Source: Rhodospirillales bacterium (GTDB lineage Bacteria > Pseudomonadota > Alphaproteobacteria > Reyranellales > Reyranellaceae). Taken from it: a DNA stretch of 64,000 nt. Both the position numbers and the translations under genes were made by a program. Position 1 is the first letter of the stretch. Every line of letters starts with the position of its first letter. The notes below the pieces were generated by a model. The model saw only the letters and a list, made by a program, of their open reading frames with translations. It was not told the origin of the DNA and ran no database searches. Shown here piece by piece: positions 36,598-44,525 of this stretch. The DNA lies in NCBI GenBank assembly GCA_009377525.1, contig WHTW01000009.1, positions 29,268 to 93,267 on the forward strand. The letters are read 5' to 3'.

Positions 36598-37874
36598 GGC
36601 CTCCGAGGACCACTGGATTTGCGGTTTCGTACAGTTTCGACGTAACCGTTATGAGCATTGGCAGTGCCGACGGTACAAACGTTATAGTTGCCGTGTTCCT
36701 TGAATTCTCTCAGCGCGTGATAGCCGAGTTCTGGCGGCAACCGTCCGGATTTGATTTCTCGCTCTACATAGGCCCACAGCTGCTGCCGGTTCAGGGAGCC
36801 GGATGCAGCCATGCTTGGCCCGACCGACCGTTCCGCGGTACGCGCCTTTGAATCCCACGCCATAAAGCGGCCATCGGATCCAATGGACAGCACATCGGGT
36901 CCCTGAACTCCCGGCGCGTTTCCGAAATGCACCACGAAATGATCTCCTTGGGCCTGAACGAGGTTAGCGAGTTCGGCCTCTGCGATGTAGCCCTTTAGAT
37001 GATTCGGATCTCGTGGGGCGAAGTCACGTCCGGGTGTCGGGTCGGGCAGATGCGGATGCATTCGTACGCCAACTGCGATCTCATAACCGTCCTTCCCGCG
37101 ATATTGTTTGTCAGGCGTCTGCTCTCCGCGAGCCCTCATGACACTGCGCCGCGGCCTATTCACTTGCTCCAAGATCTTTGCGGCCAGCTCGCCGGTCGAG
37201 ATCGCGGCACTGGGCCAGCCCGGCGGCTTGCGACCGTCGCCTGGGTCAGGTGTCTGACCCGACTTGTTCGTGGTATCCGTCGGTGGCTGCGATGCGTCTG
37301 CCTTCTTGGGCGGTCGCGCCATCGCGCTGCCGACGGCATCCAACGCCTGCGCCGCGGCCTCCGGCCCCACCGCGTTCTGCAGTTGTCGCGGATCAATCAG
37401 CACACTTGCTGCGCCGTCGGCGCCCACGTCGAGTTCGGCATTGATCGGCAAGCGTTCCCAACGCGCGCCGAAGCCACTGCCGAAGACGCCGGTGTCCGCT
37501 TGCCTCTCGATCTCGACAGTGTGCTGGCCAGGCCTGACACGCGCCCGCAACCCATTCCCGAGACCAATGATCTCGCTCGGGGTGTTCGTCGGCACCAGGA
37601 GCGACAGAGCCAAACCTGAAGGAGAAATCCTCGGCAAGGCAGAGGCGCCGCGGCCGAGCAGCGCGCCGAGCTCAGCGAGCGCCGCGCGGGCGGTCTGAGA
37701 GCTCGCCGTTCCCCAGGCCGGCGCCGCGACGGCAGTCGCCGTGGTCCCGCCGACGACAGGCGCTTGTTGCGAACCATCGGCGGGCGACGGTGGCATATCG
37801 ATCGGGTTCTCGATGCCACGGTCCGCGGTGGCTGGCGCCCCGTCTTGAACGGGCGGATCGTAGGCACCCGCCAT
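36594..37874 (-). CDS. polymorphic toxin, C-terminal part with PD-(D/E)xK-like nuclease tip (frameshifted from upstream part)
   Basis: 426 codons from the ATG at 37874, but that ATG is an internal Met of a repeated motif (RLMAGAYDP), so the true protein probably started at 38826. A Pro/Ala-rich linker leads to a toxin tip of about 130 residues. The nuclease-like core is GYIAEAELANLV (Glu), VQGPDVLSIG (Asp), then FMAWDSKAR (D-x-K), the PD-(D/E)xK order. The protein ends NGYVETVRNRKSSGPRRP. The immunity gene follows with ATGA overlap. The likely action is DNA cleavage in a competitor; the delivery route is not visible. Confidence 0.75.
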   Translation of the reverse strand: MAGAYDPPVQDGAPATADRGIENPIDMPPSPADGSQQAPVVGGTTATAVAAPAWGTASSQTARAALAELGALLGRGASALPRISPSGLALSLLVPTNTPSEIIGLGNGLRARVRPGQHTVEIERQADTGVFGSGFGARWERLPINAELDVGADGAASVLIDPRQLQNAVGPEAAAQALDAVGSAMARPPKKADASQPPTDTTNKSGQTPDPGDGRKPPGWPSAAISTGELAAKILEQVNRPRRSVMRARGEQTPDKQYRGKDGYEIAVGVRMHPHLPDPTPGRDFAPRDPNHLKGYIAEAELANLVQAQGDHFVVHFGNAPGVQGPDVLSIGSDGRFMAWDSKARTAERSVGPSMAASGSLNRQQLWAYVEREIKSGRLPPELGYHALREFKEHGNYNVCTVGTANAHNGYVETVRNRKSSGPRRP

Positions 37875-38826
37875 CAGCCTGACGTTTGCCGCTCGGGTCG
37901 GATTGCCTGATCGAACCGTCGGGGTTCAGGCGGAAGCCCGGCGGCTGATCTTCTGGCTCGGCCCGGAGCCACGACCAGCGCGGCTCCAGATGACCGTCGG
38001 GTCCTTCGCTTTGCGCCGGGATTCGGGACCACCAAGGCTCCGTCTCCGATGCTTCACTCGGCTGGCCCATGTACGGCGTGAACTGTTCGCCGCCGAACAG
38101 TCCGGGCTGGCCAAAGTCTCGAGATCGCCAGCCGGAGCTGAAGGCGTTTACGTTACCCGCCGGCGCCGAGGCGATCGAACTATCGGGAGAGCCGCGAGAA
38201 CCCGAAGGTTCGTCCTCCGATTCCACGCGAAGCCAAGGCCATTTCAGCTCGGGCCGGACCTCTTCATCGCTGCCCTGGCGACCAAACCAAGAAGGCTGCG
38301 GCTCCGGTCCCGGAGGAGCCGGTGACATAACGTGTTGCGCGAACAGATTGGCATTCGGAGGCCGCCAGTTGGAAAGGCCGACCTGATCGCCCCCAGGGGT
38401 GGGCGTCGCGGCTTGGCCCGCTGGATCGTATGCGCCGGCCATCAGACGGATGTCCGCGGGGCCGGTCCGGTTTGAATTCACCTCAAGGCCCGACGGGCCG
38501 TCCGATGGCTCGAAGCGAAGCCGAGGCCAATTCAGCTCATTGCCCCGGTTACCAAACCAGGACGGCTGCAGCTCCGGCCCTGGAGGAGCCGGCGGCATAA
38601 CGTATTGAGCGAGCAGATTGGCATTCGCAGGCCGCCAGTTGGAAAGGCCGACCTCATTGCGACCAGGGACGGGCATCGCGGCTTGGCCTACTGGATCGTA
38701 CGCACCGCCCATCAGGCGGATGCCCATAGGACCGGTCCCGTTCGCCTCCACGCCAGGGCCCGGTAGGCCTTCCGGTGGCTCGAAGCGAAGCCAGGGCCAA
38801 GGTGCATCGGCGCGATAGTTGACCAT
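37672..38826 (-). CDS. polymorphic toxin, N-terminal repeat part (frameshifted from the toxin tip)
   Basis: Begins MVNYRADAPWPWLRFEPPEG. It is built from Trp/Pro-rich repeats: WLRFEPPEG…IRLMGGAYDP, then RLRFEPSDG…IRLMAGAYDP, then WLRAEPEDQ…. In the third repeat the matching RLMAGAYDP lies in another frame (the start of the 37874 reading frame), so a one-base shift near 37885-37915 splits one gene of roughly 740 codons. Beyond the shift this frame codes low-quality sequence to 37672. No signal peptide, PAAR, VgrG or RHS motif is visible. Confidence 0.65.
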   Translation of the reverse strand: MVNYRADAPWPWLRFEPPEGLPGPGVEANGTGPMGIRLMGGAYDPVGQAAMPVPGRNEVGLSNWRPANANLLAQYVMPPAPPGPELQPSWFGNRGNELNWPRLRFEPSDGPSGLEVNSNRTGPADIRLMAGAYDPAGQAATPTPGGDQVGLSNWRPPNANLFAQHVMSPAPPGPEPQPSWFGRQGSDEEVRPELKWPWLRVESEDEPSGSRGSPDSSIASAPAGNVNAFSSGWRSRDFGQPGLFGGEQFTPYMGQPSEASETEPWWSRIPAQSEGPDGHLEPRWSWLRAEPEDQPPGFRLNPDGSIRQSDPSGKRQADGGCLRSARSRRGASHRGPWHREPDRYATVARRWFATSACRRRDHGDCRRGAGLGNGELSDRPRGAR

Positions 38827-38917
38827 GCTGGCGATTCCCGGAAAGCGCGGCGTGAACGCCCTCCTTCGGAACCCTGCCCATACGCGAACGCAGGAAAGCA
38901 GCGACGAGAGCAATCAC

Positions 38918-38946
38918 ACTATATGACTTGGGTCCTCTATTGTCAA
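38918..38946 (-). promoter_or_regulatory. consensus sigma-70 promoter of the toxin gene
   Basis: On the minus strand TTGACA (38941-38946) and TATAGT (38918-38923) are separated by exactly 17 bp, in an AT-rich patch unlike the surrounding DNA. The predicted transcription start is near 38911. This excludes longer frames starting at 38913 and supports ATG 38826 for the toxin. The rest of 38914-39021 holds only the AT-rich stretch. Confidence 0.65.
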
Positions 38947-39021
38947 TAACTTCATTTGTATATAATAACCATATATATTGTTGCAGTCCCGATACCAGAC
39001 CCCAGAGTCCGCTGGCGAGCA

Positions 39022-41475
39022 TCAGAACCGCGTACCGACCGACAGCAGGAAGGTCCGTGGCGTGCCCATGGCCAGGCCGTTGTTGACCGAGGCCGAGGCC
39101 CAGTAGTTCAGGTCGAACAGGTTCTCGACGTTGAAGCGGACCTCGATCGGCTTGCCGTCCTTGCGCTCGAAGCTGTAGCGCACGCCGGCATCGAAACGCG
39201 TCCACGACGGGATGCTCTGGGTGTTGGCCGTGTCGAGGTACTGCAAGCTGGTGTAGATCAGGCGGCCGGCGAAGGTCAGCCCGCGCAGAAACGAGGCGTC
39301 CCATTCGGCGCCGAGATTGAGCTGCACGTCGGGCACGCCCGGCATCTTCCTGCCCGTCGTGAGCGAAGAGGCCGTGCTGAGCTGCACTCCGTTCATCAGG
39401 GTGATGCCGCCCAGCGGCCGGAAGCCCGGCAGCGGCTCGCCGAAGACGTTGAACTCCAGGCCCTGGTTGCGCTGCATGCCGTCGACGCTGAACACGCTGG
39501 TCGAGGGATTGGTGACTCCGAACGGCTGGTCGATCTGGAAGGCGGCCAACGTGGCGGCGAACTGGCCGAAATCGACCTTGGCGCCGAGCTCGAACTGGGT
39601 AGAGATCACGGGCTGGAAGACTTGGCCCGCGTTCAGCGCCGCCGCGGGAGCCGTCGGCCCCTGCTGCATGCCCTGCACGTAGTTGCCGTAGATCGACACG
39701 TTCTGCCACGGCTTGACGACGACGCCGATGGCCGGCGACAGCGCGCTCTGGTCGAAGTAGGTGGTGACGGCGCCGGTTACCGCACTGAAGTTGGTGGCCT
39801 GGATGCGCTGCAGGCGGGCGCCCAGGATCAGCTGCGCGCGGTTGTCGAAGGCCGACAGCACGTCGGCCAGCGCCAGGCTCGACAGCTCGGTCGAGCTGAT
39901 CTTGGGCGGGCTGCGGTACGTGACGTTGGGCTGGGCGACGAAGGTCGGCTGGTAGAGGTTGGAGCGCACGCTGGCCAGCACCGGCGAATCGCCCTGCCCC
40001 AGCTCGACGAAGATGCGCGTGGCGCTGAGCGACAGCAGATGGTCGATCGGCCCCGTCCGGGCCTTGCCGCGCACGCCGACCTCCTCGGTGTTCACCGCGG
40101 CGTAGGACGGCCGATAGAGCGCGTTCTCGATCAGGTTCGATGCCGAATCGATGATGGTGGCGACGCCGCCGCGCACGCTTTCCAGCCGCGTGTTGCGGCC
40201 GCCGGCGGCGGCGTAGACCGTCCAGTCGGGCGCGATGTCGTACTCGGCCTTGGCGACGCCGAAGACGTCGGCGGAGTCCATGTAGGTCCAGGGCTGGAAC
40301 CAGTTGCTGTGCCCGCCGGGCGCCAGCGGCACCGGCACGCCGGCCGCGACGTAGGTGAAGCCAAGCGGCGCGTTGTAGCGCTGCTTCTGGTAGCCGTAGT
40401 CGAGCGAGACGCGCAGGCGCTCGCCGCGGAAATCCATGCCCATGACGGCGGCGCCGACCTCCTGCGACTGGCGGTCGACCGGCGTGCTGCCGTTGCGATA
40501 GACGCCATTGAAGCGCACACCGAACTGCTTGTCGTCGCCGAAGCGGCGGGCGAAGTCGACGCTACCGCCGACCTGCGCGCTCGAGGCGAAGGTCGCGGTC
40601 ACGCTGTTGAGCGGCTCGTCGCCGGCGCGCTTCGGCACCAGGTTGAGCACGCCGCCGATGCTGCCGAAGGGCGGCATGCCGTTCAGCAGCACGCCCGGTC
40701 CCTTCAGCAGCTCGACACGCTCGAGGTATTCGGGCGAGACCACCATCTGCGGCGCCACCGAGTACATGCCGTTGAAGGCGTAGTCCTGGTTGCTGAGCGT
40801 GAAGCCGCGCACGAACGGCACGGCGGCGTAGTTGGCTGACGACAGCGTGTTGCGCACCGACGAATCGTTGGCCAGCACGTCCATGACGCTGCGCGCCTGC
40901 TGATCCTTGATGAGCTGGGACGTGTAATTGCTCTGGTTGAACGGCGTATCCATGAAGCCGCGTTCGCCCAGGATGCCGAGCTGGCCGCCGGTCGCCACCT
41001 GGCCGCCGGCATAGGGCGGCGGCAGGTTGTCGATCGTCGCCTGCGAGGGCACCGGGAACTGGCCCTGCACCTGGACCGGATCGAGCTGCATGGCGCCCGT
41101 GCTGCCGGCAACGCCGGACACCGTCACGGCGCGCGCCGAGGTGAACTGGTAGGACAGGCCGCTGCCGCCGAGCAGCTGGCGCAGCGCCTGCTCGGCCGTC
41201 ATCGAGCCGCTCACCGCCGTGCTGGTCTTGCCCGTGGCCGCAGCGGGATCGAAAGCAACCTGCAGGCCGGACTGGCGACCGAACGCGGTAAGGGCCGGTC
41301 CGAGGGGTTGCGCCGGTATGTCGAAAGCGGCGGCCTGGTCGCGTTGCGCTTCGAGGAGCGGCGACGTTTCCGGCGTCACCCTGTCCTCAGCCGCGGCGGG
41401 CAACGACAATACTGGTGCCGCCACGGCGCCCACGAGCGCAAGGGCGGCGAGCGGCCTGGCAACGATCGAGGTCAC
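39022..41475 (-). CDS. TonB-dependent siderophore receptor with STN domain
   Basis: 817 residues. The signal peptide (MTSIVARPLAALALVGAVAA) is followed by an STN secretin/TonB short domain (about 45-115, FDIPAQPLGPALTAFGRQSG), which talks to a FecR protein. A TonB-box/linker with a paralogue-specific DNLPPPYAGGQVATGGQ, the plug, and a 22-strand barrel ending in Phe (TPRTFLLSVGTRF) come next. It imports ferric siderophore through the outer membrane. The GTG start at 41475 is 6 nt after GGGGAG and begins the signal peptide; the open frame extends to 41553. fecR and fecI homologues lie upstream. Confidence 0.92.
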   Translation of the reverse strand: MTSIVARPLAALALVGAVAAPVLSLPAAAEDRVTPETSPLLEAQRDQAAAFDIPAQPLGPALTAFGRQSGLQVAFDPAAATGKTSTAVSGSMTAEQALRQLLGGSGLSYQFTSARAVTVSGVAGSTGAMQLDPVQVQGQFPVPSQATIDNLPPPYAGGQVATGGQLGILGERGFMDTPFNQSNYTSQLIKDQQARSVMDVLANDSSVRNTLSSANYAAVPFVRGFTLSNQDYAFNGMYSVAPQMVVSPEYLERVELLKGPGVLLNGMPPFGSIGGVLNLVPKRAGDEPLNSVTATFASSAQVGGSVDFARRFGDDKQFGVRFNGVYRNGSTPVDRQSQEVGAAVMGMDFRGERLRVSLDYGYQKQRYNAPLGFTYVAAGVPVPLAPGGHSNWFQPWTYMDSADVFGVAKAEYDIAPDWTVYAAAGGRNTRLESVRGGVATIIDSASNLIENALYRPSYAAVNTEEVGVRGKARTGPIDHLLSLSATRIFVELGQGDSPVLASVRSNLYQPTFVAQPNVTYRSPPKISSTELSSLALADVLSAFDNRAQLILGARLQRIQATNFSAVTGAVTTYFDQSALSPAIGVVVKPWQNVSIYGNYVQGMQQGPTAPAAALNAGQVFQPVISTQFELGAKVDFGQFAATLAAFQIDQPFGVTNPSTSVFSVDGMQRNQGLEFNVFGEPLPGFRPLGGITLMNGVQLSTASSLTTGRKMPGVPDVQLNLGAEWDASFLRGLTFAGRLIYTSLQYLDTANTQSIPSWTRFDAGVRYSFERKDGKPIEVRFNVENLFDLNYWASASVNNGLAMGTPRTFLLSVGTRF

Positions 41476-41580
41476 AACCAACTCCCCACTTGGCTTGCGC
41501 ATCGAGCGGCGGCCGCGCACATGGGAGAGACTCGCGACGAGACCGGGATTCAAGGGCCCGTTGCGAATTTTGTCTCATGG

Positions 41581-41651
41581 TCTTCCGGACCGCGCGCGTC
41601 CTCGCGCGCTCATGACCATGAGGCGCGCGAGGACGCGCGCGGTCCGGAAGA
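41581..41651. repeat. CTTCCGGACCGCGCGC palindrome, copy 1
   Basis: Arms CTTCCGGACCGCGCGCG and CGCGCGCGGTCCGGAAG, with further pairing GTCCTCGCGCGC(T)CATG, close over AC. It lies between the FecR stop and the receptor gene, so it may modulate transcript levels between them. It belongs to the same family as the elements at 44311 and 55094. Confidence 0.8.
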
Positions 41652-41652
41652 A

Positions 41653-42603
41653 TTAGGGGCCGGAAATCACCACGACATAGGGGGTGATGCGCGTGATCGA
41701 GCCGTCGTGCGTGCGCACCGCGGCCTGCAGCGCCTCGATCGGCTGTCTGAGATCGAAGACGCCGGAAACGAGCCGGTCGCCCAGCGCGCGATCGCGCATC
41801 AGCACGACGCCGGGATAGTGCCGGCCGAGCTCCTCCACGACCTCGGCCACGGTGGCCCTGTCGACGACCAAGCGGTGGTTGCGCCACGCCGCGACGTCAT
41901 CGGCTGGAATATCGGCCTTGGCGACGCGGTCGGACGTGCGATCGATGTCGAGACGCTGGCCGCGGGTCAGGACAGCCGCCGGCCGCCGGCCATGGTCGAG
42001 TGCCACTTCGACGGTGCCGGATTGCACGGCGACCGACGTCGTCTGCGCCGAGGAGCGCACGTCGAAAGCGGTGCCCGTGACGGTCACGGTCGCGTCGTCG
42101 ACGATGACCACGAACGGTCGGTCGGACGCCGGCACGACCTCGAAGAAGGCGCGGCCCGACAGCAGGGCGACCTCGCGCCGTGCCGCGCCGTAGCGCACGG
42201 CGATGGCGCTCGCAGCATCGAGTGAGACGACGCTGCCGTCGTCCAGCGTGACGCTGCGCACCTCGGCCGTCGCGGTGCTGTGGTCCGACGCCAGCCAGAG
42301 CTGCAGCGTCGGCAGGAAGACGAAGGCGAGGCAGGCGGCGAGCGCGATCGCGGCAAAAGCCGCCCGCCGCAGGCGCGGTTGCCGTCTCGGCTGCCGAGGC
42401 GGATCGGCATAGTCGGCCGGCAGGGCGGCGGCGACCCGCGTCGTGCGCTCGACGTCCCGATAGGCGGACCGGTGCGCTTCGTTTGCCGCCAGCCACGCCT
42501 CGAGTGCCGCCTGCAGAGCCTGGTCGCCGGGCGCCGCCTCGATGCGCAGGCGCCAATCGACGGCGTCGGCCAGAAGATCGTCGTCGGTCGGATCCCTTGT
42601 CAT
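41653..42603 (-). CDS. FecR-type anti-sigma/sigma-regulator
   Basis: 316 residues. A cytoplasmic N-terminal DUF4880-type helix domain (DLLADAVDWRLRIEAAPGD, AWLAANEAHRSAYRDVER) is followed by one membrane helix (about 83-102, AAFAAIALAACLAFVFLPTL) and a periplasmic FecR domain (LDDGSVVSLDAASAIAV, GRAFFEVVPASDRPFVV, VTVTGTAFDVRSS). It ends in a DUF4974/STN-like domain. It transmits receptor occupancy to the FecI sigma factor. It is separated from fecI by repeat copy B. Confidence 0.92.
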   Translation of the reverse strand: MTRDPTDDDLLADAVDWRLRIEAAPGDQALQAALEAWLAANEAHRSAYRDVERTTRVAAALPADYADPPRQPRRQPRLRRAAFAAIALAACLAFVFLPTLQLWLASDHSTATAEVRSVTLDDGSVVSLDAASAIAVRYGAARREVALLSGRAFFEVVPASDRPFVVIVDDATVTVTGTAFDVRSSAQTTSVAVQSGTVEVALDHGRRPAAVLTRGQRLDIDRTSDRVAKADIPADDVAAWRNHRLVVDRATVAEVVEELGRHYPGVVLMRDRALGDRLVSGVFDLRQPIEALQAAVRTHDGSITRITPYVVVISGP

Positions 42604-42613
42604 CGTTCTACCC

Positions 42614-42738
42614 AAAGCACATTCCGTCCGGCTGGAATCAGCCGGACGGAATGTGCCCTGTGAAACCAGCATCTCCAGTGCGCGCGTTCCCGGCTTGATG
42701 GAGCCGCGAGCGGTTCCATCAAGCCGGGAATCGCTCTA
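42614..42738. repeat. two-hairpin repeat element, copy B, between fecI and fecR
   Basis: The left hairpin at 42617-42656 (40 nt) and right hairpin at 42686-42731 (46 nt) have a 29-nt linker, the same geometry as copy A. In the left stem TC/GA replaces TG/CA, keeping the pairs. It lies inside an otherwise typical fecI-fecR operon. Confidence 0.85.
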
Positions 42739-42794
42739 CTAGGACGATCCAGCGGCGGCGATTTCAAGGGCCGGGCAGAAAGAAGCAATGCACC

Positions 42795-43316
42795 TCAGTG
42801 TGAGCGTTCCCGCAGCCGCTTGGCGCCGTGGATCATGGCCGTCTTCACGAGCTGCTGGGCGCGGGTGATGGAGATATCCAACCGGTCCGCCACCTCCCGG
42901 AGAGGTCGGCCTTCCACGCGATGCATGTTGAAGGCAAGCCGCGTGCGCTCGGGAAGCTCGACCAGGGCGGCAGCCAGGGTGCGCAGCTCATCGCGATGGA
43001 CCAGAACCCTCTCGGCAGAGGGCTGGTCGCACGCCACGGAGGCGATCTCCTCGCTGCCCGGCGCCACGACGGTCTCATGCATCGAGCGCCGCGCCCAGGT
43101 CAGCGCGAGGTTGCGGACGATGGCATAGAGATAGGCCAGAGGATTGACGATCGCCTGGCCCTGCTCGGCCGATGCCTTGCCGCTGGCCGCACTGAAACGG
43201 ATGTAGGCTTCCTGCACCACATCCTCGGCCTGCGCGCGGGACCCGAGGATGCCGGCCGCGTAGTCGACCAGCGAATGCCGATGCTCGATGAAGAGGCTCG
43301 TGGTATCCGAAGGCAC
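42795..43316 (-). CDS. FecI-type ECF sigma factor
   Basis: 173 residues. Region 2 is SRAQAEDVVQEAYIRFSA with NPLAYLYAIVRNLALTWARR, and region 4 is LVELPERTRLAFNMHRVEG and LREVADRLDISITRAQQLVKTAM. It directs transcription of the receptor gene when released by FecR. The start is GTG 43316; the paralogue at 53781 starts at the same alignment position. A 23-bp palindrome (Fur box candidate) lies 69 bp upstream, so iron repression is expected. Confidence 0.92.
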   Translation of the reverse strand: MPSDTTSLFIEHRHSLVDYAAGILGSRAQAEDVVQEAYIRFSAASGKASAEQGQAIVNPLAYLYAIVRNLALTWARRSMHETVVAPGSEEIASVACDQPSAERVLVHRDELRTLAAALVELPERTRLAFNMHRVEGRPLREVADRLDISITRAQQLVKTAMIHGAKRLRERSH

Positions 43317-43384
43317 GCCGTTTACTCGATCTTTCCCGCTTCCGCTTCATGCTCCGGAGCACAGCGGCGGTGGCGACCGTATCG

Positions 43385-43407
43385 CAATTGCGAATTGTTC
43401 GCAATTG
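43385..43407. promoter_or_regulatory. Fur-box-like 23-bp palindrome 1
   Basis: The arms CAATTGCGAA and TTCGCAATTG are a perfect inverted repeat around TTG. It sits between the divergent fecI-type gene (43316) and the cupin gene (43431). Two further copies of the motif occur at 44487-44509 and 53825-53847, all in the iron-uptake region, which points to Fur or a related iron regulator. Confidence 0.65.
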
Positions 43408-43430
43408 GAAAAGCCTGTAGGCTCCGAAGA

Positions 43431-43865
43431 ATGGAACCGCAGCATGTCCCGTCGGCTCTGGCGGCACTGCCGGAGTTGCGCGTCTCATCGACGACGACCG
43501 CCGCCGAGGCCGCCGCGGCGATGCGCGTCCTCGCCGGCTTCAACGGATGCATGGTCGGCACCGTCCGCTTCTCCGGACGGACGCCGTGGGAACGTCATCC
43601 GGGCGACGAGATGCTGTACGTCGTCGACGGCGCGGTCGAAGTCACTGTGCTGTTCGACGATGGCGCACAGCATGCGACGCTGACGGCGGGCTCGGTCTTC
43701 ATCGTGCCATCCGGCCGATGGCACCGACAGGAACCGCGCCCCCTCGTCTCCCTGATGTTCGTGACGCCTGCCGAGGGCACCGACGCCTCGTGGTCGGACG
43801 ACCCGCGCAGCGACGACGGACAACCGCCGGCTCAATCGCCGACAAACGACGTGAGGACAGCGTGA
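43431..43865 (+). CDS. cupin domain protein
   Basis: 144 residues. An N-terminal helical part (SSTTTAAEAAAAMRVLAGF) is followed by a cupin barrel with TPWERHPGDEMLYVVDGAVE (metal-site pattern with one His and Glu) and GSVFIVPSGRWHRQEP. Metal-dependent cupins include dioxygenases; no substrate is evident. Its start is 23 bp from the Fur-box-like palindrome, so it is probably iron-regulated. The stop overlaps the VOC gene start by 4 bp (GTGA). Confidence 0.85.
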   Translation: MEPQHVPSALAALPELRVSSTTTAAEAAAAMRVLAGFNGCMVGTVRFSGRTPWERHPGDEMLYVVDGAVEVTVLFDDGAQHATLTAGSVFIVPSGRWHRQEPRPLVSLMFVTPAEGTDASWSDDPRSDDGQPPAQSPTNDVRTA

Positions 43866-44302
43866 AGATCCAGAGTCTCGGCCATGTCGTGCTGAAGGTG
43901 CGCGATCGCGCCAAGGCCGAAGCCTTCTACAACGGCGTGCTCGGCCTGCTCGTGGCCGCCCGCTCCGACGTGCTGAAGATGACCTTCTTCACGTTGGGCG
44001 GGACGCACCACGACTTCGCGATCTCCGAGGTCGGCAAGGACGCGCCGGGCACGGCGCGCGAGGCGGTCGGGCTCAGCCACGTCGCCTTCAAGATCGGCGA
44101 CGACATCGAGACCCTGAAGCGGGCCAAGGCCGAGCTGGATGCCGCAGGAATCCAGAACGGCGCGGCCGACCACGGTGTCAGCAAGTCGCTCTACTTCGCC
44201 GATCCCGACGGCAATCGCATCGAGCTCTATGTCGACCAGTCGGACGAGTGGAAGCGCGATCCTTCGGCGGTCGCGTCGTTCAAGCCTCTGACGCTCAGTT
44301 AG
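43862..44302 (+). CDS. VOC superfamily (glyoxalase/dioxygenase-like) protein
   Basis: 146 residues of the vicinal-oxygen-chelate fold. The N-terminal half has SLGHVVLKVRDRAKAEAFYN (metal His) and the C-terminal half has VGLSHVAFKIGDDIETLK (metal His) with YFADPDGNRIELYVDQ (metal Glu). It could be a glyoxalase, dioxygenase or metal-binding resistance protein. GTG start within the cupin stop means both are made together; both have putative metal sites, which fits the iron context. Confidence 0.88.
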   Translation: MKIQSLGHVVLKVRDRAKAEAFYNGVLGLLVAARSDVLKMTFFTLGGTHHDFAISEVGKDAPGTAREAVGLSHVAFKIGDDIETLKRAKAELDAAGIQNGAADHGVSKSLYFADPDGNRIELYVDQSDEWKRDPSAVASFKPLTLS

Positions 44303-44310
44303 GTTGGATT

Positions 44311-44378
44311 CTTCCGGACCGCGCGCATCCTGCGCGCTTCATGATTCATGAGCGCGCAGGATGCGCGCGGTCCGGAAA
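44311..44378. repeat. CTTCCGGACCGCGCGC palindrome, copy 2
   Basis: Arms TTCCGGACCGCGCGCATCC and GGATGCGCGCGGTCCGGAA with inner TGCGCGC…GCGCGCA pairs surround a CATGATTCATG core. It follows the VOC stop and abuts the receptor scar at 44380. Confidence 0.8.
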
Positions 44379-44379
44379 A

Positions 44380-44455
44380 CTAAAAGTCCGCGGTCAGCGA
44401 CAGCAGGAAGCTCGCGGTACGCCTGCAGCAGCATCGATTCGCGCATCGTCCCCAT
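44380..44455 (-). pseudogene. scar of a deleted TonB-dependent receptor gene
   Basis: Minus-strand ATG 44455 opens MGTMRESMLLQA. In another frame the last codons before a TAG (44380-44382) read RTASFLLSLTADF, the classic receptor C-terminus with terminal Phe (compare TPRTFLLSVGTRF and TPRTFRLALTTDF in the two intact receptors). Start and end of a receptor thus lie 76 bp apart, with the body of the gene deleted. A Fur-box-like palindrome is preserved 31 bp before the ATG. Confidence 0.55.
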
Positions 44456-44486
44456 CCGACCGGCCTGACCGATCGACAGCCTAGGT

Positions 44487-44509
44487 CAACTGCGAATTAT
44501 TATCAATTG
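44487..44509 (-). promoter_or_regulatory. Fur-box-like palindrome 2 (in front of the receptor scar)
   Basis: CAACTGCGAA-TTA-TTATCAATTG matches 19 of 23 positions of palindrome 1. It lies downstream of fur, and the only start it can serve is the deleted-receptor scar at 44455, so it is probably an orphan operator. Confidence 0.55.
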
Positions 44510-44525
44510 CGATCCAAGTCAACCC

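Noticed and set aside
37160..37396. Small frames inside the toxin gene as separate effectors
   Set aside because: They are alternate-frame shadows of the Pro/Ala-rich linker.
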